NCBI GenBank assembly: GCA_029935455.1
Contig: JAOZKI010000017.1
Coordinates: 1-41,474, forward strand
Origin: Lysobacterales bacterium
GTDB lineage: Bacteria; Pseudomonadota; Gammaproteobacteria; Xanthomonadales; SZUA-36
DNA: 41,474 nt
Direction: 5' to 3'
Shown here: positions 1 to 10,493 of the stretch, piece by piece
How positions within the stretch are numbered: position 1 is the stretch's first letter
Layout of the letters: each line of letters opens with the position of its first letter
Position numbers and translations under genes: made by a program
Notes under the pieces: generated by a model
Database searches by the model: none
What the model was told of the DNA's origin: nothing
Seen by the model: only the letters and a program-made list of their open reading frames with translations

Positions 1-3000
1 CCGCGCGACCATGGGTTCGATGGAGAGCTCCTGGCCAGACAGATTGGCCAGCCAGCGCGTGAACTTGCGCAGCTGCTCCCACATAATCAGCATGGCTTCG
101 TTCTGCAGGGCAGCGTCTACCTCGTTGTCCAGCGCCTCCACCCGACGCCAGAAATCACGCGCATCCAGCAATTCCCGCGCAATCGTGTAGGCACGGGCCA
201 ACTGCTCCGGTGATGCGCCCGTGTCCTCGCGCATGCGCAGCACAAAGGTAATACCCATGCGATTAACCAGACTGTTAGTGACCTGCGTGGCCACGATTTC
301 CCTGCGCAGACGATGATCTGGTATCAGATCAGCGTAGCGCTTCTGCAGTGGCGTGGGAAAATAGCCAGCCAGTTCCGCGCCGAGGAAGGAATCCTCCGGC
401 ACGTCAGACGCCAGCAACTGTTGATACAAACGAATCTTGGCATAGCTCAGCAGCACCGACAGTTCCGGTCGGGTCAGCCCCTCACCCCGATTGCGCCGCT
501 CAACCAATTCCTCACTCTCGGGCAGAAATTCAAGGTCCCGATCCAGCATGCCCTCATCTTCGAGCACGTCGATAAAGCGCTGCTTGGCCCCGATACGGGG
601 CACAGACAGGGTCTCCATCATGGTTAGTGCCTGGGTTTGCAAATAGTTACTGCGCAGGCACAGTTGCTCCACCTCATCGGTCATTTCCGCCAGCAGCTTC
701 GCCCGGGCCGCTGGTTTCAGCGTGCCGTTGCGGGTTGCCTGATCCAAAAGAATCTTGATGTTGACCTCGTGATCCGAACAGTCCACGCCCGCTGAATTAT
801 CAATGAAGTCCGTATTGATGCGGCCGCCGGCACGGGCAAACTCTATGCGACCTAACTGGGTGATGCCCAGATTACCGCCCTCACCCACCACACGACAGCC
901 CAACTCTTCACCGTTTACCCGCAAGGGATTGTTGGCCAGATCACCCACATCCGCATGGCTCTCGCGGGAAGCTTTGGCATAGGTGCCGATGCCTCCGTTC
1001 CAGAGCAAGTCCACATCGGCTTTCAGCAGCGCCTTGATCAGGGCGTTGGGTGCCAGCTGGCGCTCTTCTATGCCTAGCCAGTCACGGACCGGACGGCTAA
1101 GCGGAATGGTCTTGTCCTGCCGTGAAAAAATACCGCCGCCCTTGGAGATGAGCTCCTGATTGTAGTCAGCCCAGCTCGATCGGGGCATTTCGAAAAGCCG
1201 TTTGCGCTCCCGGTAGGACAGCTTGGGGTCCGGTTCCGGATCCAGAAAAATATGCAGATGGTTAAAGGCGGCGCGCAGGCGGATCTGACGCGAGAGCAGC
1301 ATGCCGTTGCCGAACACGTCACCGCCCATATCGCCGATACCCACTACGGAAAAAGGCGTTTTCTGGATGTCCGTACCCAGCTCCCGGAAGTGCCGCTTGA
1401 CCCCTTCCCAGGCACCCTTGGCGGTAATGCCCATGCCCTTGTGGTCATAGCCGACAGAGCCACCAGAAGCGAAGGCATCGCCCATCCAGAAGCCCCGCTG
1501 CAGCGCGATTTCGTTGGCAATATCGGAAAAGCTGGCAGTCCCCTTGTCCGCTGCGACCACCAGGTACGGGTCGTCGTCATCGCGCCTGACCACCTGCTCA
1601 GGTGGGATCACTTTCAGATCATTCAGGTTATCGGTGATATCCAGTAACCCATTGATAAATATTTTATAACAGGCAATTCCCTCCGCCATGATGGCTTCAC
1701 GACCACCAGTTTCCGGTAGCTGCATGGGTACAAAACCACCTTTGGCACCCACGGGCACAATCATGGTGTTTTTAACGTTCTGCGCCTTCATGAGCCCCAG
1801 AACCTCGGTCCGGAAATCAGCCTTGCGATCAGACCAGCGCAAACCGCCCCGCGCAATGGGTCCCATGCGCAAATGCACGCCCTCTACCCGCGGCGAGTAG
1901 ACCCAGATTTCCCGATAGGGTCGCGGCGCGGGCAGATCCGGTACGCGCGATGGATTGAGCTTGAAGCTGATGTAGCTGCGTGCATGACCCTCCTCATCCT
2001 GCTGATAGAAATTGGTGCGCAGGGTAGCGCGAATGACCGCATAGAACACATGCAGAATGCGGTCTTCATCCAGGCTGCTCACCGCATTCAAACCACGCAT
2101 AAAGGCCTGTTCTATGGCCGCTATTTCTTCGTCCCGGGTACCGACGGCGCGCGCTTCCATGGCGGCGCGTACATATTCCATCAGGACCTTGTCACTGTGC
2201 CCTCCCTCGTTCAGCAAAGCATCCATATCTTCGCTCAAACGCCGGGCCGCCAATTCACGACGATAGGCCGACTCACCGTCCCGCTGCGGGTCGAACAGCG
2301 CCTCAAAATAGGCCACCAACAAACGCGCCAGCAAGGGGTGTCGCGCCAGCGTGGTGGCCATATACTGCAGGGAAAAGGGAATGCCGGTCTGAAGCAGATA
2401 ACGGCCGTAGCCGCGCAGCACTTTTACCTGGCGCCAGTGCAAGCGACTGGCAAGAATGAGGCGGTTAAAGGCATCGCTGTGCGTGACCCCGCGCCAACTG
2501 TTGATAAATGCCTCGGTGAAGGAATCCCGGACGCGATCCAGATCCAACTGGTCGCCTCGAGCAAAGAGCATGTCGTAATCCTGCACCCAAACCTGCTCTT
2601 CTTCGCTGAGATAAAGCTGATAGGGCCGCTCGTTGATGACCTCCAGCCCCAGGTGCTCCAGAATCGGCAGCACCAGTGACAAGGGGATCGGCTTGCCGCG
2701 CTTGAACAGCTTGAAGCGGATGATGTCCGAGTCCTTGCTACGCGGACGGTAGAGACTCATCTTGAGGTCCGTTTCGTCGCCGAGCTGAGCAATGCGCTCT
2801 ACATCAAAACTGGCCACCCAGGGCGACACATCTTCTTCATAGGCGGCGGGGAAAGCCGTACCAATCTGCTCCGCCCAGGCCAGCCCGAGTTCTTCACCGA
2901 CCTTCTGCACAAGGATGTCGCGCAAACCGTCATGCCAGGAACGAACCGCCTCAACAATCCGACCTTCCAGCGCGCGCAGGTCCGGATCGGGCTGGGCGCC

Positions 3001-4413
3001 GGGCCGGGGCCGGATCAGCAACTGCAGGCGCGCCAGGCGGGACTCGGAAATTTGCACCGCATAATCGAGCTGCTCACCCTGGAAAGCCCGAAACAGAAGG
3101 TCCTGGATTTTTTGCCGGTTTTCCGTATTGAAACGATCACGCGGAATGTAAACCAGGCAGGAATAGAACCGGTTGAAACGCTCACGGCGCACCAGCAAAC
3201 GGACCTGCTGGCGCTCCATAAGAGCAAGCACGGCGGTGCTGATCTCGACGATCTCATCCACGCTGGCCTGCAGCAGATCATCCCGTGGCAGCGTTTCCAT
3301 AATATGGACCAAAGCCTTGTAGGCGTAGCTGCCGGGGCGCAAGGCAGAACGCTCAAGTACCTGATCAGCTTTCTGGCGCAGCAGCGGCGTGTCAGAAACA
3401 CGGCGGAAGTAGGCATTGGAGGTGAATAGGCCGATAAAGCGCCGTTCACCGATCACCTGTCCACGGTTATCGCGCTGAAGCACGCCGATATAATCCATGT
3501 AGCCGCCGCGGTGTACCGTGCTGCGGGCCCGGGTTTTGGTGATGATCAAGGGGTCTTTTCGCGCCGACAGGGCGCCGTCTGTTAGCGTCGCCACTGGCCG
3601 GCTGCAAATGGTACGCTCCGTCTCGCGCAGCATTCCCAGTCCGCTACCAGGCACCAAATCGAGATTGAAGCGGCCTTCTTCCCGGTCCACCACATAGTCC
3701 CGGGCACCCAGCAAAATGAAATGATCTTCCCGCAGCCAGTTCAGAAAGGCGCGACTTTCCCCTAGTTTGTCCGGCTCACAAGCACCGGCAAAATCATTGA
3801 ACTGCTCGACCACCTCGCCGAGACGATCGCGCATGGCCTGCCAGTCCGTGACCGCCCGGGCCACATCACTCATGGCATCCGTCAGCACCTGCTCCAGACG
3901 CCCCAGATCGTCCGCTCGACTCAGCCGGTCCACCTGCAGATGCATGATCGATTCCGGCTGGCCTTTGCCTGCTGCCGTGGGGTAGAAGCCCCGCGCGCGA
4001 CCGCTTCCATCGCGCTGCACGTGCATGACCGGATGCACAATATGATGGACGCTCAACCCCTGCTCGGACATCACCAGATTAACCGTGTCGACCAGGAAGG
4101 GCCGGTCGGCGTTGACCATCTCCACCACCGTATGCTCGCTGGTCCAGCCATCACGTTTCTGGGTGGGATTAAAGACCCGAATGCGGCTGCATTCGGGCTT
4201 TCGTCGGCCGGCGAAGCGCATCAGCCCCGCACTGATCGCGGCCACCCGTTCGGGCGTTTCCTCGACCAGTTCCGCATCGGGAACGCGGCGGAGAAATGCC
4301 TGAACAAAATAGCGGGCCATATCGGCCCGAGCCTCACTGACCTGACCGGCCAGTATGGACTGCACCTGCTCTAGCAGGGCAGCACGATCCTGCACGACCG
4401 TTTTGCTGCTCAT
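1..4413 (-). CDS. gdhB: NAD-specific glutamate dehydrogenase, large 180-kDa type (3' end outside window)
   Basis: Oxidatively deaminates glutamate to 2-oxoglutarate with NAD, feeding the TCA cycle in the cytoplasm. The reading frame is open from the ATG at 4413 to base 1 (1471 codons), so it has no stop in the window and is missing from the ORF track. The family is about 1600 residues, so roughly 130-150 C-terminal residues lie outside. I read the motif PVGAKGGF (Lys about 891) with the catalytic-type lysine, and further on GIGDMGGDVFGNG (about 1026-1037) and a WNGGIGTYAK stretch, all characteristic of Bac_GDH proteins; the N-terminal ~700 residues are the long regulatory part of this class. 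It lies 71 bases downstream of an acyl-CoA dehydrogenase on the same strand, with two hairpins in the gap. The symbol follows the Pseudomonas usage; family assignment is firm. Confidence 0.95.
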   Translation of the reverse strand, partial: MSSKTVVQDRAALLEQVQSILAGQVSEARADMARYFVQAFLRRVPDAELVEETPERVAAISAGLMRFAGRRKPECSRIRVFNPTQKRDGWTSEHTVVEMVNADRPFLVDTVNLVMSEQGLSVHHIVHPVMHVQRDGSGRARGFYPTAAGKGQPESIMHLQVDRLSRADDLGRLEQVLTDAMSDVARAVTDWQAMRDRLGEVVEQFNDFAGACEPDKLGESRAFLNWLREDHFILLGARDYVVDREEGRFNLDLVPGSGLGMLRETERTICSRPVATLTDGALSARKDPLIITKTRARSTVHRGGYMDYIGVLQRDNRGQVIGERRFIGLFTSNAYFRRVSDTPLLRQKADQVLERSALRPGSYAYKALVHIMETLPRDDLLQASVDEIVEISTAVLALMERQQVRLLVRRERFNRFYSCLVYIPRDRFNTENRQKIQDLLFRAFQGEQLDYAVQISESRLARLQLLIRPRPGAQPDPDLRALEGRIVEAVRSWHDGLRDILVQKVGEELGLAWAEQIGTAFPAAYEEDVSPWVASFDVERIAQLGDETDLKMSLYRPRSKDSDIIRFKLFKRGKPIPLSLVLPILEHLGLEVINERPYQLYLSEEEQVWVQDYDMLFARGDQLDLDRVRDSFTEAFINSWRGVTHSDAFNRLILASRLHWRQVKVLRGYGRYLLQTGIPFSLQYMATTLARHPLLARLLVAYFEALFDPQRDGESAYRRELAARRLSEDMDALLNEGGHSDKVLMEYVRAAMEARAVGTRDEEIAAIEQAFMRGLNAVSSLDEDRILHVFYAVIRATLRTNFYQQDEEGHARSYISFKLNPSRVPDLPAPRPYREIWVYSPRVEGVHLRMGPIARGGLRWSDRKADFRTEVLGLMKAQNVKNTMIVPVGAKGGFVPMQLPETGGREAIMAEGIACYKIFINGLLDITDNLNDLKVIPPEQVVRRDDDDPYLVVAADKGTASFSDIANEIALQRGFWMGDAFASGGSVGYDHKGMGITAKGAWEGVKRHFRELGTDIQKTPFSVVGIGDMGGDVFGNGMLLSRQIRLRAAFNHLHIFLDPEPDPKLSYRERKRLFEMPRSSWADYNQELISKGGGIFSRQDKTIPLSRPVRDWLGIEERQLAPNALIKALLKADVDLLWNGGIGTYAKASRESHADVGDLANNPLRVNGEELGCRVVGEGGNLGITQLGRIEFARAGGRINTDFIDNSAGVDCSDHEVNIKILLDQATRNGTLKPAARAKLLAEMTDEVEQLCLRSNYLQTQALTMMETLSVPRIGAKQRFIDVLEDEGMLDRDLEFLPESEELVERRNRGEGLTRPELSVLLSYAKIRLYQQLLASDVPEDSFLGAELAGYFPTPLQKRYADLIPDHRLRREIVATQVTNSLVNRMGITFVLRMREDTGASPEQLARAYTIARELLDARDFWRRVEALDNEVDAALQNEAMLIMWEQLRKFTRWLANLSGQELSIEPMVAR

Positions 4414-4423
4414 AGCGTGTCGC

Positions 4424-4463
4424 GGGCCGAAGCCCCTCCCCCGCTCGCCGCCAGCAGCGAGCG
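4424..4463 (-). promoter_or_regulatory. Tandem hairpins in the leader of the glutamate dehydrogenase gene
   Basis: Between the acyl-CoA dehydrogenase stop and the dehydrogenase ATG, reading the minus strand, there is a 7-bp stem CGCTCGC/GCGAGCG with an 8-base loop (4442-4463), then a G-rich run, then GGGC-TTCG-GCCC (4424-4435), a short stem closed by a cUUCGg tetraloop. The second hairpin ends about 10 bases before the ATG. Neither is followed by a T run, so an attenuator, processing site or translation-control element is as likely as a terminator. The function is not shown by the sequence. Confidence 0.4.
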
Positions 4464-4484
4464 CTTGTTGTGACCCCGCTAAAG

Positions 4485-5648
4485 CTAGCGCAGGCCGGTT
4501 TCGAGACGGCTGATCAGCATGCGCTGAATCTCGCTGGTGCCCTCGTAAATCTCGGTGATCTTTGCATCACGGAAATAGCGCTCAACGGGCAATTCCTTGC
4601 TGTAGCCCATACCACCGTGAATCTGTAATGCACTGTGGGTAACAAACATGGCCGTTTCCGAGGCGTAGAGTTTAGCCATGCTGGCGTTCAAGGTATAGCG
4701 CTCGCCGGAGGCTTTGGCGTTCATCTTGCCCCAGGCAGCCCGCAGGGTCAGTTGGTAGGCCGCCTCGAGTCGCGTGCGCATGTCCGCTATTTTGGCCTGC
4801 GTCATTTGGAACTCACCAATGGAGCGACCAAAGGCTTTGCGCTCGCGCGCATACTCTACGCTGGCCTCGTAGGCCGCCCGCGCAATACCCGTGGCCTGGG
4901 CAGCAATACCAATGCGGCCGGCGTCAAGCACACCCATGGCGATTTTAAAGCCCTGCCCCTCGTCTCCCAGTCGGTCCTCGACGGCGACCTGGTAATCATC
5001 AAACTCAATTTCACAGGTTGCGGAAGCGCGGATACCCAGTTTTGGCTCAGATTTTCCACGCAGAAAACCGGGCTTCTCCGTGTCGATCAGGAACGCGGTC
5101 ACGCCACGTGCACCCTGTTCCGGATCGGTCATGGCAAATACCATCACGTAGCGCGCCACGGGTCCGGAGGTAATCCAGGATTTTTTGCCGTTAAGCACAT
5201 AGTGACTGCCGTCATCTGATTTGACCGCGCGCATGCGCATGTTACTGGCGTCAGAACCCGATTGCGGCTCCGTCAGCGCATAAGCACCAATGGCCTGACC
5301 GGAGGCCACCGGTACCACATATTTCTGCTTCTGCTCTTCGGTTCCAAACTTCAGGATTCCATGGCAGTAAAGCGTGTTGTTGACCGACATGATGGTGCCA
5401 TGAGAGGCATCGGCCGCGCTGATTTCAATCAGCGCCAGGGCATAACAGACCGGGTCCATGCCCGCACCACCATAGTTTTCCGGCACCTCGATACCCATCA
5501 GGCCCAGTTCACCCATTTGCGCAATCGTCGCGCTGGGGAACTCGCCGCTGACATCGTGTTCAGCAGCAATGGGAACGATGGCGGACTGAGCAAAGTCGCG
5601 GGCAGCAGCCTGAATCATCTGCTGTTCTTCAGTGAGGGTGAAATCCAT
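4485..5648 (-). CDS. Acyl-CoA dehydrogenase, short/branched-chain type
   Basis: A 387-residue FAD flavoenzyme that introduces the alpha-beta double bond into acyl-CoA, passing electrons to ETF. Length and all three regions (N-terminal helical domain, beta barrel, C-terminal helical domain) fit the butyryl-CoA/isovaleryl-CoA dehydrogenase family. AYALTEPQSGSDASN and the WITSG motif are the usual FAD/substrate-binding signatures, and IYEGTSEIQR near the C terminus carries the catalytic-base Glu at about 369, the position used in short-chain and butyryl-CoA dehydrogenases. The exact acyl chain preference cannot be read from sequence. The start MDFTLTEEQQMI is typical. It is divergent from the ArsR-methyltransferase gene and lies upstream of gdhB on the same strand, so the two may be co-transcribed as a catabolic unit. 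Confidence 0.93.
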   Translation of the reverse strand: MDFTLTEEQQMIQAAARDFAQSAIVPIAAEHDVSGEFPSATIAQMGELGLMGIEVPENYGGAGMDPVCYALALIEISAADASHGTIMSVNNTLYCHGILKFGTEEQKQKYVVPVASGQAIGAYALTEPQSGSDASNMRMRAVKSDDGSHYVLNGKKSWITSGPVARYVMVFAMTDPEQGARGVTAFLIDTEKPGFLRGKSEPKLGIRASATCEIEFDDYQVAVEDRLGDEGQGFKIAMGVLDAGRIGIAAQATGIARAAYEASVEYARERKAFGRSIGEFQMTQAKIADMRTRLEAAYQLTLRAAWGKMNAKASGERYTLNASMAKLYASETAMFVTHSALQIHGGMGYSKELPVERYFRDAKITEIYEGTSEIQRMLISRLETGLR

Positions 5649-5689
5649 GAAAAATGACCTGTGTAGCGAGGGGATAAAAGAGCGGTCCT

Positions 5690-5695
5690 ATTATA
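5690..5695 (-). promoter_or_regulatory. Candidate -10 box for the acyl-CoA dehydrogenase
   Basis: Minus-strand TATAAT lies about 42 bases upstream of the ATG at 5648. No convincing -35 is seen at 16-18 bp, so the promoter may be activator-dependent or weak. Confidence 0.35.
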
Positions 5696-5748
5696 AGCGC
5701 TGCGGCGTTTTCGCGCATGTGAAAGCCTACGCCCGGGGGGCTGAACCA

Positions 5749-5809
5749 TTGACGACCCTGTTCCGTAGCGATAACCTTATATCTTTAAATCTTGATAAAA
5801 AGATATATT
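5749..5809 (+). promoter_or_regulatory. Promoter and ArsR-type operator of the arsR-methyltransferase/metH operon
   Basis: A perfect 9-bp inverted repeat TATATCTTT (5778-5786) / AAAGATATA (5799-5807) with a 12-base spacer sits immediately before the gene. Two promoter readings are possible: TTGACG (5749-5754) with a weak TAACCT at 17 bp, giving a start inside the repeat, or the -10 TATATT (5804-5809) only 7 bases before the ATG, which would make the mRNA leaderless. In either case the repeat covers the core promoter, the usual place for an autorepressing ArsR dimer site. AT-rich composition here contrasts sharply with the GC-rich surroundings. Confidence 0.6.
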
Positions 5810-5816
5810 ACCCCGT

Positions 5817-6758
5817 ATGGACCTTAACCTGGCCTCCCAACATTTGCGCCTACTGGCCGATAGCACCCGCCTGCGGCTCCTGCTCCTGCTGGAACAGGAA
5901 GAGCTTAGCGTGGCCGAACTGGCGGCCATTTTGCAGCTCGCTCAACCGCGCGTATCGACACATCTGGCCAAATTGAAAGACGCACAGCTGGTGATCGATC
6001 GCCGGGAGGGCGTATCGGTCTACTACCGCCGCGCCAGCGATAACAAGCAGCACGAATTGGCAGCGCTGTGGCAATGGCTCAGCAAGAAAACGGATGATCC
6101 GTTGGTGCAGCAGGATCGGGAGCGAATTCCCCAGGTGCTGGCCAGCCGCAACGGCGATAGCAGCTGGGCCGATACGGTGGCCGGCGATATGGAACGCCAT
6201 TACTCGCCCGGGAGAACCTGGGAAGCCACCACCCGCGCGCTGACGGCCCTGATGGAACTCGGAGACGTGCTGGATATTGCCTCCGGCGATGGTGTACTGG
6301 CGGAACTGCTGGCACCACATGCAGCGCACATTACCTGCCTGGATCTCAGCCCCCGCGTGGTGGAGGCTGGCCGTAAACGGCTCGCAAATTTCAACAACGT
6401 CACCTTTGAAGTGGGCGACATGCATGCGCTACCGCTTACTGATGCCAGCCAGGACACGGTCTTTCTCATGCATGCGTTGACCTATACGAATCAACCGCAG
6501 CAGGTCATCACGGAAGCGGCTCGCGTGCTGCGACCCGGCGGCAGTCTGCTGGCCATGACCCTGGCTGAACACAAGCACCAGAAGGCCGTCGCCCCCTATG
6601 ATCACAGCAATCTGGGCTTTCGCCCGGCAGATCTGCAAGCGCTGTGCAAGGAGGCCGGGCTCCGGCCGACCCAGTGCAAGGTGGCTGCGGTAGAGAAACG
6701 TGCGCCACATTTCACGGTACTCAGCCTGATTGCCCACAAGCCCGGGACCAAACCCTGA
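5817..6758 (+). CDS. ArsR-family HTH regulator fused to a class I SAM methyltransferase domain
   Basis: 313 residues. Residues 1-95 form an ArsR winged helix ([10 protein letters not shown]...[19 protein letters not shown]) and about 140-300 a class I methyltransferase fold with motif I LDIASGDG (Asp 153) and [11 protein letters not shown] following. The ArsR metal-binding ELCVCDL is replaced by ELSVAEL, with no cysteine in the HTH part, so it should not be a thiolate metal sensor. The gene overlaps metH by one base (TGATG), implying translational coupling. Known ArsR-family SahR regulators sense S-adenosylhomocysteine and control methionine-cycle genes; by analogy the methyltransferase domain may serve as the SAM/SAH sensor. 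Whether it also methylates something is open. No Shine-Dalgarno is visible before the ATG, but the family N terminus requires this start. Confidence 0.92.
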   Translation: MDLNLASQHLRLLADSTRLRLLLLLEQEELSVAELAAILQLAQPRVSTHLAKLKDAQLVIDRREGVSVYYRRASDNKQHELAALWQWLSKKTDDPLVQQDRERIPQVLASRNGDSSWADTVAGDMERHYSPGRTWEATTRALTALMELGDVLDIASGDGVLAELLAPHAAHITCLDLSPRVVEAGRKRLANFNNVTFEVGDMHALPLTDASQDTVFLMHALTYTNQPQQVITEAARVLRPGGSLLAMTLAEHKHQKAVAPYDHSNLGFRPADLQALCKEAGLRPTQCKVAAVEKRAPHFTVLSLIAHKPGTKP

Positions 6759-9700
6759 TGACTCAGACAACGTCAGCGGCCACCTTTCAGTTGCCGTGGC
6801 GTGATCCCGCGGGCGTTAGCGCACTGGAATCCCTGCTCAGGGACCGTATCGGTGTGCTGGATGGCGCCATGGGCACCATGATTCAGGCGCACGGCCTTGA
6901 GGAAGCCGATTACCGAGGTCAGCGTTTCGCGACGCACAGCATGCCCCAGCGGGGTAACAACGATCTCCTCACTCTGACCCAGCCGCAACTGATCGCTGAC
7001 ATCCATCGGCAGTTCCTCGCGGCAGGTGCCGACTTTCTGGAAACCAACACTTTCAACAGCACCACCATTTCGCAGGCCGACTATGGGCTTGAGGATTGGG
7101 TTCCCGAGCTCAACCGTGCCGCCGCCAGGCTTGCCCGGGAAGCCGCGGACGCGCAGATGGCCGCAGACCCGCATCGGCGTTGCTTTGTTATCGGCGTGCT
7201 GGGCCCGACCAACCGCACCGCCTCGCTATCACCCGATGTTAATCGACCCGACTACCGCAATGTGACCTTTGAAGATCTGCGGCAGGCCTACCGGGAAGCA
7301 GCAGAAGCCTTGCTGGAAGGTGGTGCCGACCTGCTAATGGTGGAGACAGTCTTCGACACCCTGAATGCCAAAGCGGCACTATTTGCTCTGGAGGAGATTT
7401 TCGATGAGCGCGGCTGGCGCGTGCCCGTCATGATCTCCGGCACCATCACGGACGCCAGCGGGCGCACCCTTTCCGGTCAAACGGTTGAAGCGTTCTGGAA
7501 TTCAGTGCGACACGCCAGGCCCTTTAGCATCGGGCTGAATTGTGCCTTGGGTGCCGAAGAGATGCGTCCCTGGGCGCAGGAACTGGCACGCGTCGCCGAT
7601 TGCCCGGTCAGCGCCCACCCGAACGCCGGACTGCCCAATGAACTGGGAGAGTACGACGACACACCGGAGCATATGGCTGAGGTGCTGGCAGATTTCGCCC
7701 GTCAGCACATGTTGAATCTGGTAGGCGGTTGCTGTGGCACCACGCCCGAACATATCGCCGCAATTGTCAGCGCCATGGAAGCGGCCCGGCCGCGACCGCT
7801 GCCAGAGCCTAAACCATATTGCCGCCTGTCCGGTTTGGAGCCGCTCACCCTGTCCCCGGAACTGAACTTTTTGAATGTCGGCGAGCGTACCAACGTGACC
7901 GGCTCAGCCATATTCCGGCGCCTGATCCAGGCCGATGATTTTGAAGCAGCGGTTAGCGTGGCGCTGCAGCAGGTAGAAAACGGGGCGCAAATCATCGATG
8001 TGAATATGGACGAAGGCCTGCTGGACAGTGCGGCGGTCATGGTGCGCTTTCTGAACCAGATCGCGTCAGAGCCCGATATCGCGCGCGTCCCGGTGATGAT
8101 CGATTCATCCCGCTGGGACGTACTGGAAGCAGGTCTTGCCTGCCTGCAGGGGAAAGGCGTGGTCAACTCCATCAGTCTGAAAGAAGGCGAAGCGCCGTTT
8201 CTGGAGCAGGCACGCAAGATCCTGCGCTATGGCGCAGCGGTCATCGTGATGGCCTTCGATGAGCAGGGCCAGGCCGACACGCTGGAACGTCGCGTCAGCA
8301 TCTGCACGCGAGCCTGGAAGTTGCTCACGGAAACGGTCGGCTTTCCGCCGGAAGACATCATTTTTGACCCGAACATCTTTGCGGTAGCCACCGGCATCGA
8401 AGAGCACAATCGCTACGGGCTGGATTTTATTGAGGCCACTAGCGCCATCAAGAAAGCCTGTCCTGGCGCCCTGATTTCCGGAGGCGTGAGCAACATTTCC
8501 TTCTCTTTCCGCGGTCAGAACCGTGTTCGGGAGGCCATTCATTCGGTGTTTCTCTATCACGCGATTCGCGCCGGCATGGACATGGGAATCGTTAATGCGG
8601 GCCAACTGGAGGTCTATGACGAAATTGAACCCGACTTGCGTGATGCAGTGGAAGATGTGGTGCTTTACCGCCGCGACGACGGGGCTGAGCGCCTGCTCGA
8701 AATTGCCCAGGCCTATCAGGGTGAACGCGCCAGCAGTGAGGACACGGAAGCGTGGCGAGAGGCACCGGTCCAGGAACGGCTCCGGCACGCGCTGGTGAAA
8801 GGCATTACCAGCCATATTGAAGCGGATACGGAGGAGGCGCGTAGCGGTGCGGCGCGCGCCCTGGATGTCATTGAAGGCCCATTGATGGATGGCATGAACG
8901 TGGTCGGAGACCTGTTCGCCAGCGGCAAGATGTTTCTGCCGCAGGTGGTAAAAAGCGCACGTGTCATGAAACAGGCCGTCGCGGTGCTGGTGCCTTATAT
9001 CGAACAGGAGAAGCAGGCCAATGAGGAAGATAACCGGGCACCGCGCATCCTGATGGCAACGGTCAAGGGTGACGTACACGACATCGGCAAAAATATCGTC
9101 GGCGTGGTCTTGCGTTGCAACCACTTCGACGTGATTGACCTCGGCGTGATGGTACCGATGGACACGATCCTGGATCGGGCCGAGGCCGAAAATGTGGACG
9201 TGATCGGTTTGTCGGGACTGATTACACCGTCGCTGGAGGAAATGCGTATCGTAGCGGCGGAAATGGAGCGGCGTGGCATGGATCTGCCGCTCATGATCGG
9301 TGGGGCCACCACCTCGCGCATGCACACGGCCCTGCGCATTGAGCCGGAATACGCGGCGGGCGCGTTTTGGGTTAAGGACGCGTCACGGGCGGTTGGCGTG
9401 GCACGGCGTCTTGTGGACCAGGAAGAGCGCAAACGTTTTCGCAGCAGCACCGCAGCCGAGTACGAAGCCCTGCGTCAGCGCCGTGCTGCGGGCAGCAACC
9501 GCAAGCCCCCCGTTGCGCTGAGCGAGGCCCGCGCCAATGCCTTCAAAGCGGATTTTCAGGTCCATGCACCGAAGGCACCGCTGGTGCCCGGCATCAGCGT
9601 GATTGATGATTACCCACTGGAAGATCTGGTCGCCACGATCGACTGGATGCCGTTTTTTCAGTCCTGGGAACTGTCCGGCCGCTTCCCGGATATTCTCCAT

Positions 9701-10477
9701 GACCCAGAGAAAGGCGAAGCAGCCCGTAGCCTGTATCACGACGCACAGGCCATGCTGGAGCGCATCATCAAGGAGCGCTGGCTGCAGGCAAAGGCGACCG
9801 TTGGCTTCTTTCCCGCCGCTGCCGCTGGCGATGATGTGATCATTTTCACAGACGAGACCCGCAGCGCGGAACGGCTCAGACTGAATTTCCTACGCCAGCA
9901 AAAGCACAAACCGGCCGGCCGCCCACACTATTGCCTGGCCGACTTTATTGCACCCTTGGAATCCGGCCTGCAAGACCATATCGGTCTGTTCGCGGTCACC
10001 GCGGGCATCGGCATTGATGCGCATGTTGCTGCCTTCGAAGCGAACAATGACGACTATTCGGCCATCTTGCTGAAGGCGCTGGCGGATCGGCTGGCGGAGT
10101 CGCTGGCGGAACGCATGCACCAGCGCGTGCGCACCGAGTACTGGGGCTACGCTGAACATGAGCAACTCGACAATGAGGCCCTGATCGCAGAGGCCTATGA
10201 CGGCATTCGACCGGCTCCGGGCTATCCGGCCTGTCCCGAGCACAGTGAAAAAATGAAGCTATTCGAACTTCTGGATGCGGGCCGTAACAGTGGTATGAGC
10301 CTCACCGGGGGCTACGCCATGCTGCCCACCGCAGCCGTGAGCGGCTACTATTTTGCCCATGCGGAGAGCCAGTATTTTGTGCTGGGCGATATTCAGCAGG
10401 ACCAGATCGAGGACTACGCCACGCGCAAGGGCATTGATAGCGATGAGGTCGAGCGGCTCCTGCCTGCCAATTGCTAG
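6758..10477 (+). CDS. metH: Methionine synthase, cobalamin-dependent
   Basis: Transfers the methyl group of 5-methyltetrahydrofolate via cobalamin to homocysteine. The start is the ATG overlapping the upstream stop (TGATG), giving 1239 residues, close to the 1227 of E. coli; the ORF track start at 6644 lies inside the preceding gene. Domains in order: homocysteine-binding barrel (about 20-345) with zinc cysteines at 262 (GLNC) and 325-326 ([10 protein letters not shown]); pterin-binding barrel (about 370-650, starting [11 protein letters not shown]); cap helix bundle; B12 domain with [11 protein letters not shown], His 774 being the cobalt ligand; C-terminal reactivation domain with [12 protein letters not shown] and AVSGYYFAH. 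All modules are present, so it should be fully functional and needs cobalamin. No B12 riboswitch is seen because the gene is internal to its operon. Confidence 0.98.
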   Translation: MTQTTSAATFQLPWRDPAGVSALESLLRDRIGVLDGAMGTMIQAHGLEEADYRGQRFATHSMPQRGNNDLLTLTQPQLIADIHRQFLAAGADFLETNTFNSTTISQADYGLEDWVPELNRAAARLAREAADAQMAADPHRRCFVIGVLGPTNRTASLSPDVNRPDYRNVTFEDLRQAYREAAEALLEGGADLLMVETVFDTLNAKAALFALEEIFDERGWRVPVMISGTITDASGRTLSGQTVEAFWNSVRHARPFSIGLNCALGAEEMRPWAQELARVADCPVSAHPNAGLPNELGEYDDTPEHMAEVLADFARQHMLNLVGGCCGTTPEHIAAIVSAMEAARPRPLPEPKPYCRLSGLEPLTLSPELNFLNVGERTNVTGSAIFRRLIQADDFEAAVSVALQQVENGAQIIDVNMDEGLLDSAAVMVRFLNQIASEPDIARVPVMIDSSRWDVLEAGLACLQGKGVVNSISLKEGEAPFLEQARKILRYGAAVIVMAFDEQGQADTLERRVSICTRAWKLLTETVGFPPEDIIFDPNIFAVATGIEEHNRYGLDFIEATSAIKKACPGALISGGVSNISFSFRGQNRVREAIHSVFLYHAIRAGMDMGIVNAGQLEVYDEIEPDLRDAVEDVVLYRRDDGAERLLEIAQAYQGERASSEDTEAWREAPVQERLRHALVKGITSHIEADTEEARSGAARALDVIEGPLMDGMNVVGDLFASGKMFLPQVVKSARVMKQAVAVLVPYIEQEKQANEEDNRAPRILMATVKGDVHDIGKNIVGVVLRCNHFDVIDLGVMVPMDTILDRAEAENVDVIGLSGLITPSLEEMRIVAAEMERRGMDLPLMIGGATTSRMHTALRIEPEYAAGAFWVKDASRAVGVARRLVDQEERKRFRSSTAAEYEALRQRRAAGSNRKPPVALSEARANAFKADFQVHAPKAPLVPGISVIDDYPLEDLVATIDWMPFFQSWELSGRFPDILHDPEKGEAARSLYHDAQAMLERIIKERWLQAKATVGFFPAAAAGDDVIIFTDETRSAERLRLNFLRQQKHKPAGRPHYCLADFIAPLESGLQDHIGLFAVTAGIGIDAHVAAFEANNDDYSAILLKALADRLAESLAERMHQRVRTEYWGYAEHEQLDNEALIAEAYDGIRPAPGYPACPEHSEKMKLFELLDAGRNSGMSLTGGYAMLPTAAVSGYYFAHAESQYFVLGDIQQDQIEDYATRKGIDSDEVERLLPANC

Positions 10478-10493
10478 CGCCGGCGCCCCGCCC

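Noticed and set aside
1873-2679. 268-aa plus-strand ORF at the left end
   Set aside because: Antisense to the continuous NAD-glutamate dehydrogenase frame, which the track omitted only because it has no stop in the window.
8105-9325. 406-aa antisense ORF across metH
   Set aside because: Lies wholly inside metH, whose frame carries all catalytic motifs; composition is typical of reverse-strand shadows.
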